This document shows, in pieces, positions 56,735-64,000 of a stretch of DNA of 64,000 bases; the stretch's first letter is position 1; each line of letters begins with the position of its first letter. Both the position numbers and the translations under genes were made by a program. The notes beneath the pieces were generated by a model. It searched no databases and had not been told where the DNA came from. It saw only the letters and a list, made by a program, of their open reading frames with translations. Origin of the DNA: Trebouxia sp. TZW2008 (Eukaryota; Chlorophyta; Trebouxiophyceae; Trebouxiales; Trebouxiaceae); contig BDIU01000265.1 in the NCBI GenBank assembly GCA_002118135.1, forward strand, positions 1 through 64,000, read 5' to 3'.

Positions 56735-59700
56735 CTAAGTCGCTGTCATGTCATTACTCCATCTGGATGACTGCATGAAGTCAAACAGGCAAAGTGAAGC
56801 CTGTGAAGCCTTCATCCTCTTTCGCATGTCTACCCTCAAGAGCCCTTTGACCACAGTCTTCAGGACGTCCCGCGCTGGTTCTTCACCAATAGGTGCTGGT
56901 GGGAAAATCACCTGCACATGCGTCACCGCAGTGTGTCTGGCAACAACGTGGTACTGCAGCGGTTTCAAGCACAGAAGGTGAGCATTGAAGTCTCATGCAG
57001 CAAGCAAAGCTGGCTTTTGCATACAGCTGCTGGTGCAGATCTCACTCACATGGTTCACATGTGCCTCGCAGCCTGCCTAGCCTGCGTTCATGATGCATAA
57101 TGAAATGAATGTGGCCCAGAGCAAGCCCAGCTCATGCATTGTAGCGTGCCATGATACATGATGAAACTGTGCTGTCAAGATCCTGTGTGTATGGCCAAGT
57201 CATGATTTGTGCCCATAAGGACAAATGCAGCAAGCATCTACATTCAGCCCATAAGCTTTTGCAAGTCCTCACCTGTTCTGCATAGTCTGCTCCTGCATCC
57301 TTGAGCCCTTTCAAGTACTGCAGGTGTGCACGCCTGCCTGGCAGCTTGTCTATGTCATGCACAGCTGATGTCCTCTCTGCCCGGAAAGCTGGGCTGTTGA
57401 GCACTGCATGATGCGCAGCAGGCAACTTGCCACCCATCATTTGCAGGATGCATAGTCCAATGGCCCAGGCATCTGTGGATGGAAAGGGGCGGTAGTGACC
57501 CTTAGTCAACACTGCATCTGCTACCTCAGGCGGCTCGCTGCCCAAAGCACACCTGCACGCCATGATTTTGTCAGTTTCCTGGCCAAACCAATGAGAATGT
57601 GGCTATAGTTCTGGTTGATTTGCTGATGTCATGGATGATCCCAGCATTGTTTGCCTTTGGCATCGTGTAGGGCTGTGACAATTTGAAGAATTGCATCAGC
57701 TAGCTCAGGTGACTCGTTGCCCAATGCACACTTGCACCTCAACATGAAAATGGTGTCTTTGGTCACTTGACACATCCGGAAACGGTAAAAGAATGATGAT
57801 CAAATGAAGAAAAGGAATAGGAAACAAGCAATTTGACCATGAATGCAGCCCTGTCTGACAGTGCACTGATGCCATTATGTTTGCAAATGAAACAAAGGTT
57901 TCTGCCTCATGTAGGGGAAGCAGTTTTGCTTGGCAGGCAAAATCTTCACAAAAGTATATGCTTTGAGGGTACCAGCATTGCATGTTTATCAATGTATTAT
58001 TGCCTTATCATGCACGCACCATCAAAGCAGTGACACAAACAGTTGTCGAGCTGAGGAGCAACAAAACAAAGCAGACGAGACAGCACTCAATTCAGAAAGG
58101 CAATATGCATACATGGTCACCAGTGCACTGTGTGCAAGCCAGCAGCTGCTGCACTACAAACTCATTGAGCAAAGCAGAGGACACAGCACCCACATTGGGA
58201 ATGGCAGTAGCGTTGGTTCTGTTTCATCCGGCTGTATTTTGCACCAAACAGCATTTCCCAAATCTGCTTTCTTCCACAGCTTGCCGTCTGAGGACAGCAT
58301 CAGGTTGTGTAGGTGGATGTCATGATCCACAATCCCCTTGGAGTGCATCTCAGCAAAGGCCCCAGTCACCCCGTGCCAGCCCACAATCAGCTTCTTGGCT
58401 GACATCCTGCATGCATATCATCAGAAGTCAGTCATCAGGGTCAGAATGTGTCGGGGGATGTCGTGATATACAATGCATGTAGAAGGCATCTCAGCAAAGG
58501 CACCAGTCAACCCATGCCAGCCCACAATCAGGTTCTTGGCTGACATCCCGAATGCATACCATCAGATATTAGTCATCAGGGTCTTGAGAGAGCTTAGCAG
58601 TGTCATGCGACAATAGCAGCGCCTTCAGCGCACAAATGTTGAGGTTGTATCCAGATATGATTGGTGCGCATAAGATGCAATCACCACCTTTGCGCAGCGT
58701 TATCACTGACACGTTAATGCAAGCAGTGTTAGTATGCCATGTCTGTCAGTGTATCAACTACTGATTCACCATGCTGACTGCAGCAAAACATGCTTGCTGT
58801 CAAGCCAGCGCTGCATGGTACATGGGTCAGTCACTGACAACACATCACTGACAGGCAGGCATGTGACCGCACCTGCCATGCATCATGCGTGAAGCTAGGG
58901 TTTGACCCAGCGGCTCTAGGGCCAGGTAACCCATATGCCTTCCCCCAGCATCCACTTCCTGACTGTTGACCTTGGCATACATCCTCACTATGTTGGGATG
59001 CACCAAGCAGTGCAGGAAATCCGCCTCAGCCCACAGAAACTGTTCATCTCCCTTCTTTAGAACAGCTCCTGGCATGAAGGCATTAGCGGATCAGTAAACT
59101 GACCCATTACCACCCTTTCCTAGCAGCATCAGCTGACCCCAGTCTGGGCCCTGCACATCAACACCATCTTTTGAAGGACTTGCATGAAGGTAGCTGACTG
59201 CATTTACGCATGCCTGGTTGCTGGGTTCCAGAGCCTGCCTAGCAAGCGTATTTAATGAACAGATGAACGCACACACATCCTCAGCTCATGTGAGCAGTCC
59301 TGCTTGCTATCACTCAAATCAAAGCTGCCTCAATGTAAGTGAGATTGCACAAAGGTATTGTCCTACCAAGATGCTTGGCATAAAGCTGTTACAATTGCAT
59401 AAATGTGACATAGATTGCAACATGAACATGAAACAGTGCAATGTGCATACTTGCATCACTGGCTTCAGCTGCAGCTTTTGAGTCGCTCACCATGTCATAC
59501 TCTGCAATTTGGCGTTTCTTCTTGAAGCAGTCAAAGCTGCTTTGCAGACCCTGGAGTTGCTGCTGAGCCTCCTCTTGCTCCTCTTCTCTGCGCACCTTGC
59601 AGCTGCACGCCTGCAATGTAGAGACATCTTGTATTGAGTCAAAATTCTCAAGGCAAGGGAACTCAAGGCACCTTGCTTTTGCTGTCTAGTCAAGGCAACT

Positions 59701-62700
59701 CAAGCCAGGTCAAGGCAACAGTAGCCAAGAATGAGCCAGACCCAACACAGGTTTCATGCACTGACTGCATCACTGCAAAATCTCTGTTTTGAACAAGAGG
59801 TACAAAGACAGACACCTTACAGAGAGAGAATGCATCAGCACAGGCTGTTCATGATTGCATGCATTGGAAACTACAGCTCTCAGCTGGCCATCATGACCGA
59901 CGAAAGTACTGGCGCCCTACACACCTGGCTTGACATTGTCGACACTGCACGAACCAAGACAAATCAATGATAGTAGCGCTGCTTACCTTGCTGCTGTCTG
60001 CCTCATGAATCGGGCTGCTTTCCTTTGTCACCGCTCCATTTACTGCAATCTGTGCATGGCTATTTGCGTTGGCTGTCACTAGCCCCCCTTTATCCATCTC
60101 AGCCATGCGTGACCCTAAATCCATCCCTTCCATTGTTTTGTGCAGCTTCTTCTCCACCTCACTTCCTGCGTTGCTGCTTGCCTGAATGACCGCAGCATCA
60201 GCTGCAACAACTGCTGTATCAGTCCCAAATCCCCTGTCCTTCGTCATCTGGGTGCCAGGGTGAGACACTGCATTGCTGACAGTCTGAGTGACTGCAGCAT
60301 CAAATGCGCTGTCTGCACTGGCCATGCATGCACCATCTCCCTTCTTTGCAATCATTTGGGCATCAGTGTCAAACACTGCATGGCTATCATGCTGAGGGAC
60401 TGCAGCATCAACTGTGCTGTCTGCATTGTCTGGCCTTTTGCCTGCTGCAATGGGTGCTGTGTCAACTGACTTGACCTCCTCAACCAGTTTTGTGCCAGCC
60501 TCGTGATCTGCTGTCTTTGCAGACAGGTCCGGCTGACCATCACCCTTGTACGGGTCAGCAACAGCTGAGTTCTTGCTGGCCTTGATCAGCTGCTCCTGCA
60601 AGTTCCAAATTTAGGTAGGCAGTTGCTCAATTTGGCTCAACGTGGGCTTGGCACTGACTAGGCACTTGTTGCGTTGACTGGTGTATGGCAAGCATAGCTG
60701 GCTGAAGAATGTATTACTTTACTACAGCACAGACTTTCAAATGCTGGCTTGTCAGTGGCTAAGACAATGCTCACAAGAAAATAGGCAGCAATGTCATAAC
60801 AGCATGTATTGAAGCACACTAGAAGGTCACACGCTTATCAGGAATAATCGCGGTAGCTGGATGCTTTGTGACAAACCAATTGAGGCTGTGCCTTCCAGTT
60901 GCATGCTGACAGGTGTCGGACACACAACCTTGTGTTGACCTCAAGCACATACAGAAGCTGCTGGGAGTACGCAGCATGGTCAGTTGTTGGTTACTGATGG
61001 AACTGATCACTGATGTGAGTCACAGTATGACTCACCTGCAGCTGAGGTACAGCCCTAACCCTGGCTGCCTTGGCTATGCCTGTCACAACATCTCCCTCTG
61101 ATGATCTTGTCAGTGCTCCCTTGCCATCAGTGCCGCTCACATCCTGGCTACCCACGACTTTTGAAGGCAGATTCTGACACCTGCAAAAAAGCAGCCACAA
61201 TGTGGAAAAATGGTACATACAAGGTTGCAGAACATGTCACAAACAAGGTATTGGTGGGGCTTGCGAAGTCAACATCCACTCGGCTTGCTGTTCAACGGCA
61301 TTGATTTGCACAGATCGAGTCTTGCCATTCATCATTGCTGCTTGCTTGCCCTTGCCAAGCATGCCTGCTGTGTCCTTAGCTATTTTAAATCCTGAAGGCA
61401 GATTCTATTGCATTCAAAGCAGCGTCTAAAATTGTGCACACAAGGACACGTGTGCTGTGGATAAGTTCATGGCGACAGCAGCTGTGCTGTGGCATCTTGG
61501 GCAAGACATTGTTTGCACAAGCAGAGGCTTATGGACATGCTGTTGACTGTCTTTGTGGAATCCCACTGTTTATGGACAACTGTTTGGCAGTCATATACTT
61601 CATCATACATGATGTCCTCACACCACAACCACAATGTGTATCAAAGCAGACAGAGGACTGCTTCACAAAGCAGCTGCTGTGGCTAGCAATCTTTCTTGAA
61701 ACTGAGCAAGTGAGCAAGCAGGACAACGGCTGACGCTTGCACAGGGTTGGCACATGACAAGGTGCTTGTATCACAATTTGCAAAGCTGCAAGTATGCACT
61801 GTACCTGTGAGGCTCATTCTCTCGCTGCTGCTGCTGCTGCTGCTGCTGCTGATGTGACAGCATTGTGCCCTGCTCTGGTACCACCTGCAATTCTTTCTTG
61901 GTTGTCAGGTTCTTGCCGGTACTTGTGAGCTGGTCCTACATCAGGTCAACACAGCCCATCAGCATATGTTTTTCTGTTTTTGTCGGCAAAATGTCATGCT
62001 CAGATGAGAAGCTTGAAGCATCAAATGCAGACGACAACATACAGCATGTGCTGGGCAGCATTTGGGCAGAAGAATAGTATCAGTGGCCAATACAGACGCC
62101 ATTGATGATAATGACATTGATGCTTGCACACAACCCATGAAATGGATTGTGCATTTCCAGGTCCTCATCATGCTGAAAACTGCTACACAAATAAGGAAAG
62201 GCTCGAACATATAGATGTGATCAGACTCTGATGGCCAATAAATTATGCAGCTAGCCGACCATGTGTGTTTTTGCCACGCTCGGTGCGTGTCAAGGATCAA
62301 CAGTGCAACATGTACAGAGGCGCCAGACAAGCAGACTGACCTGCAGCTGAGCCATAGACATGTCATTGTCTGCCTTGTGAGTGTCAGGAACCATTATTGA
62401 TGCCTTTGGTGCAGCCCTGTGTCCCTTGTAGTCCTTTTCAGATGAAGACTGCTCATTTTGGCACTCCTGGGTGCCTTGAAGCAGAGACTCATCCCTGCAA
62501 GCAAGCACTCTGTGTCACCATTTCTTGCTTGGTTCACTGATATTGATGATTGTCTTCACGACAATGTGCTTAGGCATGTTCCTGATGAGCCTGATTGGCA
62601 TTTGCAAGACTCCAGGCAGCAATCTTTCAACTCATAGGTTGTGGCAGACATAATGCACGACACACTGCTGCATGTCTATAAAAAAGTTCACCATGCACAG

Positions 62701-64000
62701 GTGACAGACTGCACCTTTTCCTTACAGTCCAAGTCAAGGGACATGAAAGGATTGAAGACAAGTCACTTTGCATTGCCACCAAACACACGCTTCTTGTGCA
62801 ACCTGCTTGCCTGTTATCAAAGACACACATTTGCATTGACATGCTTGACTGCAAACAGGCTATGATGTGACTAAGCGAGCTCACTTGTCAGCTGACTCTT
62901 GCAGCTGCTGCCTCAGCTTCCTGGCGTCCAGCTCAGCAATCTCTCCACCCTTCTCAGCAGTGACCACGTTCTCGCTGGCTTCTTCCAACTGCTCCCTCAG
63001 CTTCTGTGTGGCTTCATCAGCAACGCAGTTGCCCTTCTCAGCAATGGTCACTTTCTCAGTGGCTTCATTTAGGTCCTGCCTGAGCTGCTGTACTGCTGAT
63101 TCAGCTGCAGGCTCCTGCTTCTTGGCGGCTGCCAACTTCTTGTCAGCTTCATCCAGCTGCTCCTGCAATACCATTGCAGATGTTTAAGTGCATCCAGGCA
63201 AAGGACTGATGTCTCCTCTGCAGCAGGATGAAGGCTTGACTGCTGACTGAACGCTTTGCAAGTCACAATAGACTGTGAAGCACATTTGACAGCAGGTCAA
63301 GCATCACGTATCCTGTCCATGGAATATCATCTCCAATGACATTACACACATTAACTCATTTCATTCTGAAGGTGTGCTAGATAGGCTCAGCAGGCCAGCT
63401 AGGGATTTGCTTGAGTAATGCACTGTCTCCAAACCAGGTTGTACATGCACGCTGACACAAACATGCACCAAACAGGTCGGACAGCCCTGAAAAACAAGTT
63501 TCGCTTGCTCTTGAAGCATCAAAATGTCCACGGCTAGGGTTGAGTTGCATACCTGATGCTTTGCTACAGCTGACTTCAGTGCCTCTTCTGCATTAGTCAG
63601 CTGCTCTGCCAGGGTAGCAGCAGCTTTGAGGTATCGCTGCTCAGACTTGGCGTTCCTCTTGAGCTCTGTGTCCATTCGGCTCTTGAGTTGTGATGCCTCT
63701 GCTATTGAATCCTCAAGCTTGCTCTCCAGCACCTGTAAAGCAGCAACTCCTGCCTTTGAGACTACTAACGACAATCTCAACTCAGAACCCAAGGGCATAC
63801 ACGCTTGCAATTTTTTGGACCAACATTTGGCCCTTCAGACGTGATGCCTTTGCCATGGGAACCTCAAGCCTGCTCACGCAAGGATGTATATGCCTGGACA
63901 TTGCATCAATGCATCAAACATCCTGTAGGCTTTAGGGTTGAGGGTAGTTTGTGCAGCCGTCAAACAGCACTACGTGTTAGCAAATCTGTTGAAGATGCTG
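56735..64000 (-). CDS. Coiled-coil protein kinase, 5' end outside the window, in-frame TGA
   Basis: Minus-strand exons 63732-63553, 63162-62885, 62494-62341, 61935-61805, 61180-61036, 60595-59987, 59610-59451, 59284-58873, 58406-58245, 57552-57273 and 56911-56735 total 896 codons with all phases closing; more lies beyond 64000. The N-terminal part is coiled coil with ~28-residue repeats (EQ/QLxEA...VxxAEKG). Several exons begin with an EQL/DQL codon set. A long S/A/D-rich linker follows, then a C-terminal kinase domain: LLGKGGNGSVY loop, VLKK, WAEADFLHCLVHPNIVRMY, catalytic loop VDHDIHLHNLML (HRD is DHD and the usual Lys is His; Asp and Asn remain), DLG for DFG, PPE for APE, and STDAWAIGLCILQMMGG. 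A TGA stop (59093-59091) interrupts the frame right after GSVY. Either a nonsense mutation, a recoding event or a base error. Confidence 0.8.
57655..57745 (-). repeat. Echo of the kinase APE exon start
   Basis: Reads CALGNESPELADAILQIVTA against CALGSEPPEVADAVLTKGHY at the start of exon 57552-57273, 180 bp upstream (minus sense). The preceding acceptor is degraded. The PPE motif becomes SPE. Confidence 0.85.
58440..58545 (-). repeat. Echo of the kinase catalytic-loop exon
   Basis: Reads MSAKNLIVGWHGLTGAFAEM against MSAKKLIVGWHGVTGAFAEM in exon 58406-58245, about 140 bp upstream (minus sense). The copy continues through YHDIP, where the real exon has DHDIH, then decays. The high identity suggests a recent copy. 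Confidence 0.9.
61829..61855 (-). repeat. (CAG)9 polyglutamine in the kinase linker
   Basis: Nine CTG on the plus strand are CAG codons in exon 61935-61805 (HQQQQQQQQQREN). Coding. Confidence 0.9.

Noticed and set aside
59058..59093. 35-nt mini-intron removing the TGA in the kinase
   Set aside because: Removing 35 nt shifts the frame out of the conserved kinase sequence, and 35 nt is too short for a normal intron here.
1..64000. Transposons, viral insertions, rRNA and tRNA genes
   Set aside because: I saw no reverse transcriptase, integrase, transposase or capsid motifs and no clear tRNA or rRNA sequence. tRNAs were not searched with a covariance model, so a single one could be missed.

Overview
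The window is nuclear DNA of a eukaryote, most likely a chlorophyte green alga. All ten genes I could model are, or appear to be, intron-split: GT-AG introns with a few GC-AG, typically 80-400 nt, TGCAG-type acceptors, and a base composition near 50% G+C. The recognisable proteins look plant-like: a TOUSLED-type kinase, a plant-type BolA and a UBP24/USP10-type deubiquitinase. No bacterial operons, rRNA genes or CRISPR arrays were seen. Exons were joined by hand using splice-site phase. Where I list exons, the phases close without a frame break, which is strong internal support. All identifications are from memory of family motifs, with no database search.

Layout, left to right: a 483-aa protein of unknown function (+, 829-3849); a complete Tousled-like kinase (+, 4430-12036); a 260-aa membrane-anchored protein (-, 12630-13943); a BolA2-type protein with a 23-nt exon (+, 14416-14912); a FAXC/metaxin-type GST-fold protein (-, 15541-17347); a large SF1B helicase of the SMUBP2/Sen1/Upf1 type (-, 17963 to at least 30219); a 1,973-aa USP10/UBP24 deubiquitinase with a long Q/P-rich N-terminus (+, 31763-47691); a coiled-coil protein (-, 48692-49968); a 912-aa protein with SRP-type repeats (+, 50613-55682); and a coiled-coil protein kinase that runs off the right edge (-, 56735-64000).

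The most striking feature is not one gene but a pattern of 'exon echoes'. In at least four genes on both strands, introns hold extra, partly decayed copies of the neighbouring exon together with some flanking intron and often its splice sites. Most lie 140-230 bp from the real exon. Seven of 13 kinase (TLK) exons and seven of 18 USP exons have them, and some are in arrays of three or more. Reading the echoes in the host phase usually gives a stop codon, so any that are spliced in would act as poison exons.

Functionally the genes are unrelated housekeeping and regulatory genes: chromatin kinase, iron-sulfur/redox partner, RNA/DNA helicase, deubiquitinase. A second notable point is an in-frame TGA inside the glycine loop of the right-hand kinase, in an otherwise intact 11-exon reading frame. 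The USP10 homolog also carries an FGSF peptide that resembles the G3BP-binding FGDF motif of animal USP10.
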